DNA from: Moringa oleifera | Taxonomy: Eukaryota > Streptophyta > Magnoliopsida > Brassicales > Moringaceae | Length of the DNA: 64,000 nucleotides | Assembly: GCA_021397835.1 (NCBI GenBank) | Contig: JAJFZO010000878.1 | Coordinates: forward strand, 1-64,000 | Reading direction: 5' to 3' | Shown here: positions 23,949 to 36,960 of the stretch, in pieces | How the letters are laid out: the number at the start of each line of letters is the position of its first letter | Position numbering within the stretch: the stretch's first letter is position 1 | Translations under genes and position numbers: made by a program | The notes under the pieces: model-generated | Database searches by the model: none | What the model saw: the letters and a program-made list of their open reading frames with translations, nothing else | Told to the model about the DNA's origin: nothing

Positions 23949-24993
23949 AAAGTTGGGTACTTTTACCTTGTGATGTATGTTCATCTTGCTTTTCGTATTT
24001 CTTTGTTTTCAAGCTGAAAAAAGAAAAGCAAAGTTGAGTACACAAAATTGACTTTTGCCTAAGCAAGTTTAAGATCAAAATGAGGAAAAAGAATATAGTG
24101 AAAGGAGGAAGTGAAATAAACTAAAAGCCAAAAAGACGAATTAAGAAACTGAAAAATAAGATAGAAAATTAGAATTATTTGTGCTAAACCTAGATGCCAT
24201 CACATGCTGAATATGCACATGAGAAGATTTTAGAGGGAGAAGGGACATGCAGTTATCTTTTATGCCCTTTGTGGTTCACAGTAATTATAGATTCAAACAT
24301 GCATAAAAGACACGAACATGCATATAAATATCAGAAGTGCCATTTATTATGGATGGATGGTGTTGAGTTTTTAGCTCTTAATTGTAGTCTCTATTTTAAT
24401 TAGTAGAAATTATCTCTGCATGTTCTTTCTATGCTGTTGCATTACTATTTTTCAACAATATTCCTTGTGGAATAGATCTAGGGGCTATGGAAGACCAAGA
24501 ACTAAAATATGGCTGACTTGTGTAAAGAGGCAAAGGAGCTCAAGGACAAGTTTGTATCCTTCGAAATCAAACGTATTGAGAGGGTAAATGCAAATTATAA
24601 TCATTTATAAAATATTTGTGAACATTTTCTTCTAATTTTATTTACATGTCATTATGCTTGTGGGCCTGAATTATTTTATGGATGATTCAACTAATCACTT
24701 TATAGTTTATAATTCTGTAACTAAGAGTATGTATGCACACAAATTTTATGGTTGCAAGTAGCACGTACTTGTTTGTTTTCAAGGAGTGGAACTCTGGTAT
24801 TGATGCTCAAGCAAATCTAGCTATCAATCTTAAGGGTGAAGACCTTTAATGTTCATTTAATTGTTATGGTTTTCATGGTTTATGGTGTTTCTTATATGTT
24901 GATGTGTATGTAGATGGTCAAGTTAAAGAGGTCTATAAGAGGAAGCATAGTGTTGTGGGGCACCATATTGCTTTTGTTGATATCATATGGTAA
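23949..24993 (+). pseudogene. RNase H1-like gene, 3'-half duplicate
   Basis: A plus-strand partial copy of the minus-strand pseudogene at 50,401-53,748. It starts at 'gttgggtac', the first bases of intron 6, so exons 1-6 are missing. Three exons keep perfect sizes: 24,476-24,583 (108 bp, 'MADLCKEAKELKDKFVSFEI'), 24,784-24,835 (52 bp, 'IDAQANLAINL', containing the last catalytic Asp of RNase HI) and 24,914-24,993 (80 bp, ending in TAA). Exon 7 has two stops at glutamine positions, both shared with the other copy. It lacks the two-base insertion seen there, so it descends from a less damaged ancestor. It cannot make RNase H. Confidence 0.88.
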
Positions 24994-26330
24994 TAGTGGT
25001 TTTTGGGAATGCTTGGATGTTATTTGGTTAAGCTAATAGCTCTTGGGAACCTGGGAAAAAGCTTTAACCAATACGTGTTTAAATTTAAGTAAGCAATATT
25101 CTACCTGGCCTGCATAAATGGATTTTGTTGCAGCATATACTCCGTTAAGTCTTTTCGTTGCAAGTTTTAGGATATGATTCTAATAAAATATTTGTAATCT
25201 CCATTCTGAAAGGTTTGGTACTCAGAATTTTTAGTTGGTTGATAGTCTTTTGATTCTGCCTAAAAAGTGTTGGTCTTTATAGGGATTGCATTTTACAATA
25301 TTTTAAATGATTCAAATCCAAATCATGAGGATTGAAGGGCAATTTATTGACAATTTAAAGATTCAAGATCTAAGTATTAACTAACAATTGATTTTTTTCT
25401 CTTCTATTAAGGAGGGGGCTGATTTTAGTAAGCAAAGAGTGCCCACTTCTAAGGCCTAACCTCACTTGCTTTTAATTTTATATCGATCACTTCTCAAAAA
25501 AGAGATCTTTCTCTTCCATTTTTGAAACATTGTCAATATATCTAATTCTCATGCATCCTAGGGTAAGTTATGTGCTAAGACACCTATTTTTTTTTTGCTT
25601 AACACAATCTATCTAATTTTCTATATATCAAGTTCGAATAGGTTGTCTTTAAAGCAAGTCCTAGCTCGGTTGTAAGGTCAACCAAGACAGACAACTAAGC
25701 CCAAGAGATCGTTAGATTTGAAAGCCTTAATAGGGAAGCTGACTTAGTCTCAATCATCTTTTTTTGTTTGATTAAAACAAAGAAAGAAAAAAAAAAGGTC
25801 ATGCGGTGGGTTAACTCCCACACGAGCGCACATGAATTACTAATAAGCTGCTTTCAAAAAGAAACTAATAAAGAAAAAACAAATTCCATGAATTAGAAGA
25901 CCTAATCCCCAAACCTGTCTCTTATTAGCGAAAGCTACTATCTCGTTTCATTGAACCTTTACTAGCATAGCCCGAATTTCATGAATTAAGAGAATTAATC
26001 CTCGAGCCCATCTCTTAATAGGAAAAGCTAACTATCTCGTTTTGTTGAAGCTTTGCCAGTATGCCATAGTAGCTCTATGCCATATCTTGATTTTCGAATA
26101 GTCTAATTTGAGATCTTTCCTTGTTTCTATGTTTTTTCTTCGAATATAAAGGTTTTTATTCGATCTTCTTTCTCAAGAAAGAGGAGGTTTTGAGAGAGAA
26201 GGGAAAGAAAGAAAATGAGGAAGAAGAAAGTGCTAAAGGCATGAACGTTATGTTTAAAATAGCTATCAACGGTCATATTTTGAAAACATGCTTAAAACAT
26301 GTATGGTTTTTCATTCAGATAAAAATAATA
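24994..26330 (+). repeat. Module flank, copy 2
   Basis: Downstream flank of the RNase H1 fragment, matching 1-1,300 from about 25,026. It is non-coding. Small frame 26,121-26,339 is not conserved in the other copies. Confidence 0.85.
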
Positions 26331-26995
26331 ATTTATTAATTAATTTTATTATTATTATTTAAAATTAAAATAACTTTTTATTTTAAAATATTTAATTTCA
26401 TAAAAATATTAATAATTTAAAACTCAAAAATTATTTACAAATAAAAAGTTTCACAAAAAATTTGAAAATTAAAAACAAAAATGAAAATAACAAAGTTACA
26501 AATATATTTAAAAATAATATTGATTATTATAATTTAATAATTAATTTATATTAAATAATTTTTAAAAAAATTATTTATAAAAAAATATTGTTACATAACA
26601 AAATATTCGCAAAAAGATCAGAATTAACAATAATATCTAATAATCATAGTAGACAAATTTTAACCAAAATTTTTAAAAGTTACCGATGAAAAAAAAAGTA
26701 ACAAAAAACTATAATCTAATGAAATATTGAATGAAAACTCATACAAATACTTACACCAAACTAAAGAAAAGGTAATAAAAACAATGACAAAATGGTAACT
26801 CAATGTAATTTTTAATTAAAAATAAAATTACTAAAAAAGCAAGTAAAAAAACTAAAAATACCTCACAAAATAAATATAAATATAAAAAACTTAAAAATCC
26901 AAAGTGACTATAAAAGATAAAAAAATAATATAATATAAAATATATCAAAAACATCATAAAAAATTAAAATATAATTAAATCCAAAAAAATTAAAA
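26331..26995 (+). repeat. A-rich repeat block, copy 2
   Basis: Matches 1,300-1,974 closely, including the terminal 'aaaaaagtaactacaag' that precedes satellite. Confidence 0.85.
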
Positions 26996-29900
26996 AAGTA
27001 ACTACAAGTGTGTTAATGAAGGTAAAGCCACCTACGCGAGCCAAACCTTCATTATTGTCCTTATATTGTGTGCCTAGTGAGCGTGCCACGAGCGCCATTT
27101 TGCTTAGGTCATGGACAAGAGGCTAGCCATGGCTACCCCAACAGGCACGCATGGGCAGAAGGCCCTGTATGTGGGTGTACAAGGCGCACCAGCCAAGTCA
27201 AGGGCATTTCAAGTGAGCTGGACCCTCATTGTTGTCCTCGATAGAGTGCCAAGCAAGCATGCCACAAGCGCAGCATAGCTTGGACGATAGGCACATGGGT
27301 TGAGCCACAGTTGCCCTTAGCAAGCATGACATGGGTAGAAGGCATAGTGTGCAGCCGCACAAGATGCGCTAACTAATACAAGGGTGCCCCACATAAGTCA
27401 GACCCTCATCGTAGTCTTCGATAGTGTGCCAAGCGAGTGTGCCATGAGTGTCGTGTTGCATGGACCATGGGAACGGACAAAGAACCACGATTGCCTCTAA
27501 TAGGCAAGACATGGGCAAATGGCCCAATGTGCAACCGCATAAGGTGCCCATGCGAGCCCGACCTTCATCACTATCCTTTGGTAGTGAGCCCATTGAGTAT
27601 GCCATGAGAGTTGCATCACTTTGACCATGATGATAGGAGACGAGCCTTGATGGTCCATAGTAGGAAAGGCATAGGTGGCCCAGCATGTGGCAACACAGGG
27701 CGCCCCAGCTAAGCAATAGACACCTCATGTATGCCAAACCCTTGTCCTTATCCCTCGATCGTGTGCCTAGCGAGTGTGTCACGAGGGCCACATCGCCTTA
27801 ACCATGGGCACAGAAGGTAACCTACTACTGCCACTTGTAAGTTCCACATAGGCAAAAGACTCAGCATGCAGTCGCACAGGGCACACCAGCCAAGCCAACG
27901 GCACCCCATGTGAGCCTAACCCTCATTATTGTCCTTAAAACTTATGCCTAGCAAGCATGCCATAAGCGTCACATCGCCTAGACCATTGGTGAGAGAGCTA
28001 AGCCATGTTTGCCCTTAACAGGCTTAGTATAGGCAGAAGCCTATCGTGTGATCGCATAGGGCACGCCAACCAATCTAAAGGCACCTTACGAGAGTGAGAC
28101 CTTCATCGTTATCCTTCGATTGTCTGCCTAGCGAATGACGATGAGCTTTGCATTGCTTAGACCATAGGCATGGGAGGAAAGCCATGGTAGCCCTCAGCAA
28201 GCACAGCATAGGCAGAAAACCCAACGCTTGGCTATATAGTGCACATTAGCCAAGTTAAAGGCATCCTACCTAAGCCAAACTTGCTGTCCCTATATCGTGT
28301 GCCTAATTAGTATGCCAGAAGCATCACGTCGCTTGGACCATGGGCATAAGAAACAAGCCAAGACTGTTGACAACTGGTGCAACATGGGTGGAAGGCCTAG
28401 TGTGATCACACTAATCACACCAACTAAGCCTAGGGCGTAGAATGCAAGCGAGACCCTTGTCGCTGTCACTCAATCGTGGACCTAACTAGTGTGCAATGAG
28501 CATCACATTGCATGGCACAAGGCACGTAAGGCATGTGATGGTTGCCTATAGGAGTCTTGGCATGGATAAAAAGCCTAGTGTCTGATCGCATAGGGCGTGC
28601 GAGCCACACTAAGGGCATTCCATGTGACCAAGGACCTCGTCATTATCCTAAAAATGTGTGCCATGAACTTTACATCCCGTAGACCATGGGCATGAGAGGT
28701 GAGCCACGTCTGCCACTTATCGGTTTGGCATGGGGAGAAGCCTTAGCATTTGATCACACTGGGCATGCCAACCAAGCCAATGGCACCATATTCGAGACAA
28801 ACCCTAGTCAATGTGCCACAATCGTGTGTCTAGCAAGCTTGCCATGAGTGCCCATCGCTTGGACCATAGACATAGGCGATGAGCTCGACTATCGTTAGCA
28901 TGCACAGTATAGGTGAAAGACCTAGCATGTGACAGCATATGGCACGCTAGCCAAGCCAAAGGCATCTTACGTGAGCTAGACCCTCGTCGTTGTCCCTAAA
29001 TCGTATGCCTAGTTAATGTGCCACAAGCATCACATCACCTAGACCATAGGCATGAAAGGCAAGCCTCAGTTACTTAAGCCAAACCCTCATTATTGTCCCA
29101 ATATCATGTGCCCAGTGAGCATGCCATGAGCATCTTAGGGCATGGACAATGGACACGAAACCAAGCCACGATTGCCCCCAATAGCATGGCATGGGTGAAA
29201 GGCCCAAGTGCAACCGCACTGAGCGCACCAACTAATCAAAGGGTGCCCAAGGTAAGCCAGACCTTCATCATTGTTTGTTGATTGTGGGCTCAGCAAACGT
29301 GCAATAAACACCGCATCGCATGGTACATGAGCACATGAGGCAAGCCACGGCTGCCTCTAATAGGCTTAGCATGGGCCAAACGCTAATGTAGTCGCACTAA
29401 GCATACCAGCCAAGCTAAAGGTCCACCATGCGAGCCAGACCTCGTCGTTGTCTTTTGATCGTGGGCCTAATGAGTGTGTAACGAGCATTGCATCACATGC
29501 GCACATAAGGCATGCCACGATTGCCCCTAAAAGGGTAAACATAGGAACAAGGCCCATCATGCAACTATGTAAGGCATGCCAGCCACGCCAGAGGCACCCA
29601 TGTGAGCCAAATTCTCATTGATATCCCAAAAATGTGTTCCCAGCTAGCATGCCATGAATGCTACGTCACCTACACCATGTGCATGAGAGGTAAGCCAGAT
29701 CTGCCCCTTACTAGCTTGGCATGGGTAGAAGGCCTAGCGTTCGACCTTATAAAGCACGCCAACCAAGCTAAGGGATCATCACCCTAGCCAAACACTTATC
29801 ATGGTCCCTTGGTCGTGTGCCTAGAGAGCGTGCCATGAGTGCCTCATTGCCTAGACCGTAGGCACGAGAGGTAAGCCACGGCTATCACTAGAAGGCATAG

Positions 29901-30597
29901 TATCGGCAAAAAAAGCAGCTTGTGGCCGCATATGCCACGTCGACCAAGCCAATGATGCGTCACGTGAGCCAAACCCTTGTTGCTATCCTTAAGTCATGTG
30001 CCCAGTGAACATGCCACGAGCATTGTGTCACTTGGACCATGGGCACGGACGACAAGCCTAGTTTGCCTCTAGTCGATATGGTATGGGCGAATTGCATAGT
30101 GTGCGATCGCGATGGGTGTGCCAACCAAGCCAAAGTCATGGGAGACAAGTCTCAACTATCGCTACTAAGCACAGCATGGGCAAAAGGCTTAGCTTGCGGC
30201 TGCAGAAACGTGAGTTAAAGCCTCGTCACTGTCCCAAAATCATATGCCCAGTGAGTGTGCCATGAGAGCCACGTCACTTGAGCCATGGCCATGGGAGGTG
30301 AGCCATAATTGCCCCAGTAGGTACGCATGGGCAGAAGGCCTAGTGTACAGCCATACAAGGTGCACCAGCCAAGCCAACAACGTTCCACGTGAGCCAAACC
30401 CTCGTCGCTATCCTTCACGTAGTACGCTATGTGAACCAAACCCTCGTCATTATCCCTCGATTGTGTGCCGAGCGAGCATGCCACGAAGGCCACATCGCTT
30501 GGGCCATAGGAGGAAGTGAGTCACTATTACCCACAATATGCTCGACATGGGTAAAAGGTCCAACATTCGATTGCATAAAGCGTGCCAGCTAAGTCAA
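26996..30597 (+). repeat. GC-rich ~180-bp satellite, orientation A, copy 2
   Basis: Colinear with 1,975-7,080, monomer for monomer, but about 1.5 kb shorter. At 29,073/29,074 the sequence jumps from the equivalent of 4,045 ('cctcagttac') to the equivalent of 5,566 ('ttaagc'). Copy 3 keeps the sequence beyond this point (near 36,565), so copy 2 suffered a deletion of about 1,520 bp. Confidence 0.92.
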
Positions 30598-31080
30598 GGG
30601 GTTTTAATTTTAATAAATATTCTTTTTTTATCTTTTGGATCTTCTATCTTATCAATAATGTCAACTAACAGTTCTTTTTTGCTAACCATATTGATCATTT
30701 TGCATTCACAGATGCCTTCACTACATACTTCATCTAAGGTTTCTGAACCGCTTGAATCTTGTTCCTCTATATTTTCACTTTTGCCTTGGGACATGTCCTC
30801 TTTGGCTAATATACGAAGTATGTTATCTTTTATTTCTTTTTGTATTTCTAATTCACTGATTTTTTCACATACTCTACAATTCCTTACATAATGTCTTATC
30901 TTACCACATTTAAAACATCTAATGATTGGCCATTTCTTTATAGGCCTTTTGGATTTCTTATCCTGTTTACTAGATTTTTTGAAAGGTTGATATGTCCTAA
31001 GGGGCCTATAAGGCATGAACTGGGTCATTACTTTCTTTTTGGTGGAGGGAGCTCATGTTTTTTGATGTCCATATTGGGCA
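30598..31080 (-). pseudogene. Zinc-knuckle (gag/coat-like) fragment, copy 2
   Basis: The best-preserved of the three copies: an uninterrupted minus-strand frame of 144 codons from 31,028 to 30,594. A basic, proline/arginine-rich N-terminal part is followed by the CCHC knuckle 'CFKCGKIRHYVRNC' at about 30,876-30,917, then a serine/glutamate-rich acidic tail. Its last codons run into satellite. Upstream of the first Met the frame continues but meets a stop, so the Met is not the original start. The knuckle would bind nucleic acid during particle assembly in a live retroelement or pararetrovirus. Here it is a severed fragment with no protease or polymerase. Confidence 0.8.
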
Positions 31081-33092
31081 CAAAAAGTTCTAATTTCTGC
31101 CTTGTTTTAAAATAATTTAAAATAATTCAAAACTATTTTTAAAAATTAATTTTAAACGGCATTGATCTTTTAAAGAAGTATGTAATAAAAATACAATAAA
31201 TCAAACTATAAATAAAATAAACATATAACAAAATATAAAATTATTTACAACAAATAAATAAACATAAGTTTAAAAAATAAAATAAAATTCACAAATGTAA
31301 TAAAAAATAAGTAGTAAAAAAAATTTAAAAACTAAACAAAGTGAAAAAATTGCAACCAATTGGAGATGTCTAGTATTCATAATTTTACTAAATTAAAATA
31401 TAAAATAAATTTTTTCAAAATATATCAAAAATTTATTTAAAATAATAAAATTAAATTAAAATTAAAAAGTATAAAAAATTGCAAAATAAAATTTCATAAA
31501 ATATTAAAAATAAACTGAAAAAATAAACTAAAAAAATTCAAGAGAAATAAAGTTATTTAAAAAATAAGTTAAAGAAACTAAAAACGCTCTATAAAATAAA
31601 AAAAGCAATTTTTTTTAAAAAAATCAAATAACCAAAAAAAAAAGAAAGAATCCAAAAATCTAAAAACAAAAGACAATTTATATTTAAAAATAATAATAAT
31701 AAATAAATAAAACTCTTTGGAAAACAAAAAAATAGATTTTGTTGGAAATAATAGTAGAAAATAAAATAAAATAAAATAAAATATTAATTTGGAAAGAAAT
31801 ACATATCATGCAAAATCATTAAAAAATTAATTAAAATAAAAATAAAAGGTAGTAAAATCTAAAATATTAAAAAATAAAAAACACAAAAAGAAAAAACACA
31901 AAAATTAAAAAACAGAAAAAGTACAAAAAAATAGAAAAAATATTGTAAAACAGAAAAGCAATTCAAGAATCATAGAATATTTTATTAAAAATAATTTTTG
32001 TTTACATTTAATCTTTTAAAGAAAAATGTAATAAAATTACAATAAATCCAACAATAATAAATACAAATACAACAAAAATATATAATGTATCTAAAATAAG
32101 TAAATAAATAAATGTAAAAAATAAAATAAAATTTAAAAATTAGATAAATAAAATGTAAAATATAACAAAAAACTAAAAAAATAAATAAACTAATAAAATT
32201 ACAACCATTTTATAGGTTTAATGTTTTCTATTATATTGTATTAAAATAGTCAAAGACAATACAAATTTTAAAAAGATTAAAAAATATAAAAATTTTATGA
32301 GCAATATTGATAAGTAAAAACAAATAAAAAACTAAAAAATAAAATAAAATAAAAAATAAGAAAAATAAAGTTACTAAGCTTTGAATTTTATTTTAATTTT
32401 TGACTACTTTAATTCAACAAAATGGCAAATTTTAAACCTCGCCAAGCGATTGCAATTTTGTTAAGTTATTTATTTTTTAGATATTTTTTACTTTTTATTT
32501 TTTATTCATCTGAGCTTTAAATTTTATTTTAATTTTTAATACTTTTATTTATTTATTTAGACATTTTTATATTATTTATTATATTTTTACTTTTTTACTA
32601 TTTAATTTATTATAATTTTATTACATTTTCTTTCAAAGATTAATGCAAATATAATTTTACATTTTTTATAGAATATTTTATGATTTTTGAATTATTTTAA
32701 ATTTGAATTATAAATTATTTTGTCATTTTTTTCTCATTTTTTATTTTAAAGTTTTGTGTGTTTTTTCAATTTTTTCAAATTTTTTAAGTTTTAGATTTTA
32801 TTATTATTTTTATTATTATTTTTTGTTTTAATGATTTTGCATGATATATTTTTTTGAAAATTTAAAAATTTATTTTTATAATTTTTTTCAAATAAATATT
32901 TTGTTGCTTTGCAAAGAGTTTTGTTTCTTTACTATTGCCTTTTTTAAATATGTATTGTCTTGATTTTTTTGGATTTCTCTATTTTTTTGTTACTTTAATT
33001 TTTTTATATTTTTTCATGCATTTAGTTTTTATTTTATTGAATGTTTTTAGTTTCTTTAACTTATTTTCTTTTAATCACTTTATTTTTTTCAA
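31081..33092. repeat. AT-rich ~850-bp repeat with strand flip, copy 2
   Basis: Matches 7,561-9,580 along its length. It is A-rich to about 32,378, then T-rich. 'gctttgcaaagagttttg' recurs near 32,907. Confidence 0.85.
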
Positions 33093-33179
33093 TTACTCCT
33101 CATCTCTTGTTTGAGCAGTGCTCTCTATTTACCACATGTCAGATAGATAATAGTCATCACACTTCTTTTCTGTTCGTAG
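33093..33179 (+). pseudogene. Truncated fragment of AKRP-like intron, copy 2
   Basis: Matches the first 87 bp or so of 9,581-9,890 ('ctcatctcttgtttgagc' onward). It is cut at 'tgttcgtag' and joined straight to module flank sequence equivalent to position 670. Confidence 0.8.
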
Positions 33180-33800
33180 CTAAGCCCAGGTAATCGTTAG
33201 ATTAGGGAGTCTTAACAGGGAAGCTGACTTAGTCTCAATCATCTTTCTCTGTTTGATTAAAATAAGGAAAGAAAAAAAGCATATATGGTCTGGTCGACTC
33301 CTACAAGAGTGCACATGAATTACTAATTAGCTGCTTTAAAAAAGAAACTATAAAGAAAAAATAAATTCCATGAATTAGAAGACCTAATCCCTAAACCCAT
33401 TTCCCATTAGTGAAAGCTACCTATCTCATTTTATTGAACCTCTACTAGTATAGCATGAATCCATAAATTAAGAGACCTAATCCCCAAACCCATCTCTCAG
33501 TAGCGAAAGCTAACTAACTCATTTTTTTGAAGCTTTGCCAGTATAACATGGTAGCTGCGTGCCATATCCTGGTTTTCGGGTAGTCTAGTTTGAGATCTTT
33601 CCCTGTTTCTATATTTCTTCTTCGAATATGAAGGTTTTTATTTGATCTGCTTTCTCAAGAAAGAGGAGGTTTTGAGAGAGAAAGGAGAGAAAGAGTAAGA
33701 GGAGGAAGAAAGTGCTAAAGGCATAAACTTTATTGTTTAAATAGTTACCAATGGTCATATTTTGAAAACATGCATAAAACATGTATGGTTTTTCATTCAA
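33180..33800 (+). repeat. Module flank, copy 3 (5'-truncated)
   Basis: Begins at 'ctaagccca', the equivalent of position 670 in copy 1, and continues colinearly. It repeats the 'ccatgaatta..cctaatccc' internal duplication. Confidence 0.85.
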
Positions 33801-34510
33801 ATAAAAGTAATAATTTATTAATTAATTTTATTATTATTTAAAATTAAAATAATTTGTCATTTTAAAATATTTAATTTAATAAAAATATAAATAATTTAAA
33901 ACTCAAAAATTATTCACAAATAAAAAGTTTCACAAAAATTTTAAAATTAAAAACACAAGTGAAAATCACAAAGTTACAAGTATATTTAAAAATAATATTG
34001 ATTATTATAATTTAATAATTAATTTATATTAAATAATTTTTAAAAAATTATTTATAAAAAATTATTGTTACATAACAAAATATTCGCAAAAAGATCAAAA
34101 TTAACAATAATATCTAATAATCATAGTAGACAAATTTTAACCAAAATTTTTAAAAGTTACCGATGAAAAAAAAAGTAATAAAAAACTATAATTTAATGAA
34201 ATATTGAATGAAAACTCATACAAATACTTACACCAAACTAAAGAAAAGGTATAAAAACAATGATAAAATCGTAACTCAATGCAATTTTTAATTAAAAATA
34301 AAATTATTAAAAAATAAGTAAAAAATTAAAAATACCTAATAAAATCAAAATAAATATAAAAAATTTAAAAATCCAAAGTGACTATAAATGATAAGAAAAA
34401 TGAAATAAAATATAAAATATATCAAAGAAAATCAAAAAAGAGAAAAAATTAGACAAAATAAAAATGAAAAATTAAAATATTATAAAATCAAAAAAATTAA
34501 AAAAGTAACT
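33801..34510 (+). repeat. A-rich repeat block, copy 3
   Basis: Homologous to 1,300-1,974 and 26,331-26,995, with a slightly diverged 3' end before satellite. Confidence 0.85.
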
Positions 34511-36960
34511 ACAAGCACTTCAACCAAGGTAAAAGCGCCTACGCGAGCTAGACCCTCGTTGTTGTCCTTATATTATATGCTTAGTGAGCATGCCACGAGC
34601 GCCATTTCGCTTAGGCCATTGGCACGGGAGGCGAGCCATGGCTACCCCCAAACAAGCACGCATGGGCGGAATGCCTTGTGTGTGGGCATACAAGGTGCAT
34701 CAGCCAAAGGCACCCCAAGAGAGCTGGACCCTCATCGCTATCCCTCGATAGTGTGCCAAGTGAGCATGCCATAAGCACAATGCAGATTGGATGATAGGCA
34801 CAAAAGGTGAGCCATAGTTGCCCTCAGCAAACATGACATCAGTAGCAGGCATAGCGGGCAGCCGCATAGGATGCGCTAGCTAATACAAGGGTGCCTTATA
34901 TAAGTCAGACCCTTATCGTAGTCTCTCAGTAGTGTGCCAAGTGAGTGTGCCACAAGTGTCATGTCCCGTGGACCATGGTCACTGACGGAGAGCCACGATT
35001 GCCTTTAATAGGCAAGACATGGGCAAATGGCCCAACGTACAGCCGCATAAGGTACCCATGCGAACTTGACCCTCATCACTATCCTTTGATAGTGAGCCCA
35101 TCGCGTGTGCTAAGAGAGTCGCATCGCTTAAACCATAGGGGCAAAAGGCAAGCCTTGGTAGCCCACAGTAGGAAAGGCATGGGTGAAAGGCCCAGCGTGT
35201 GGCAGCAAGGGCGTGCCGGCTAAGCCATAAATACCTCATGTAAGCCAAACCTTTGTCATTATCCCTCGATCGTGTACCCAGTAAGTGTGTCATGAGGGCC
35301 ACATCAACTCAACCATGGGCATGGAAGGTAACCTACTACTGCGTCTTGTAAGTTCAACATGGGCAAAAGACTTAATGTGTGGTCGCACAAGGCACGCCAG
35401 CCAAACCAGTGGCACTCCACGCGACTTGACCCTCATCGTTGTCCTTAAAACTTATTGCCAGCAAGTATGCCATGAACGTCGCATCGCTTAGACCATCAAC
35501 ATGACAATTAAGCCATGTTTGCCTCTAATAGGCTCAGTATGGCTAGAAGCCCGTCGTGTGGTTGCACAGGGCACACTAACTAATCCAAAGGCACCCTATG
35601 AGAGCAAGCCCTTTATCACTATGCTTTGATCGTGTGCCTAGCGAACAACCATGAGCTTTGCGTTGCTTAGACCATGGGCACGACAAACAAGCCACGGTAA
35701 CCCTCAGCAGGCACAGCATGGGCAGAAGACCTAACATGTGGCTGTATAGTGCGCACTAGCCAAGCTAAAGGCACCCTACCTAAGCCAAACCCATTGTCCC
35801 TATATCGTGTGCCCAGTGAGCATGCCACGAGCATTACATCCCTTAGGCCATGGACACAAGAGGTAAGCCACTACTATCACCAACTGGTACGGCATGGGTA
35901 GAAGGCCTAGTGTGCGACCGCACTGATCACACCAGCCAAGCCTAGGACACAAAATACAAGCGAGATCTTTATCGTTGTCCTTCGATCGTGGGACTAACGA
36001 GTGTGTAATGAGTGCCACATCGCATGGCACAAGGCATGCAAGGCATATGATGGTTGCCTACAAGAGTCTTGGCATGGATAAAAGGTCTAGTGTGTCAGGC
36101 TTGCAAGCTATGCTAAGGGCATTCCATGTAAGCAAGAACCTCTCGCTATCCCAAAAATGTATGCCATGAACTTTGCATCTCTTAAACCATAGGCATGAGA
36201 GGTGAGACATGTCTGCCCTTTACTGGCTCGGCATGGGGAGAAGGCTTAGTATGTGATCGCACTAGGCATGCCAATTAAGCCAAGAGCACCTTATTCGAGA
36301 CAAACCCTTGTCAATGTGCCTCAATTGTGTGCCCAGAGAGCTTGTCATGGGTGCCCCATCGCTTAGACCATAGACACGGGCGATGAGCCCGACTGTCATT
36401 AATATGCACGACATGGGTGAAAGCCTTAGCATGTGACAGCACATGGCACGCTAGCCAAGCCAAAGGCACCCTACATGAGCTATACTCTCGTCGTTGTCCT
36501 TAAATCGTGTACCTAGTGAATATGCCACAAGCATCGCATCCCCTAGGCCATAGGCATGAAAGGCAAGCCTCACTTACCCCTAGCCAACTTGGAATGGGCA
36601 AAAGGATGCCTTGTGTGCTTAGTGTGTGGCCATAATGGGTGCGCCAACCAAGCGAAAGGCACCCTATGTGAGCTAGACTTTCATCGTTATCCCTTGATTG
36701 TATGCCACTAACGTCACGACGCATGAAGCATAGGCATGGGAAGTAAGCCTCAATCGCCTTTAGCAAGTGTAACATGGGCAAAAGGCTTAGCGTGCTGTCG
36801 CATAAGAGGCACTAGCCAAGATAAGGGTGCCCTATTCAAGCCAAATACTCGTCATTGTCCCTAAATCATGTGCCCAGCTAGCATGCCATAAGGGCCAAGT
36901 CACTTAGGTCATGGGCACGGGAAGTGAGCCATAACTGTTCTAAGCGGGCGCGCATAGGCA
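34511..36960 (+). repeat. GC-rich ~180-bp satellite, orientation A, copy 3
   Basis: Colinear with the start of copy 1. The landmark 'ccatgaactttgcatctc' lies about 1,650 bp from the array start in copies 1 and 3. The block ends at 36,960, where orientation flips to B within one monomer. Confidence 0.92.

Noticed and set aside
27369..27791. A 140-codon minus-strand open frame (and dozens of 60-100 codon frames) in the GC-rich satellite, with recurring Leu/Cys-rich peptide motifs every ~60 residues.
   Set aside because: A monomer near 180 bp is about 60 codons, so frames can carry across monomers by chance. Monomers vary in length, and homologous blocks break the frame in different places, so there is no sign of protein-level conservation.
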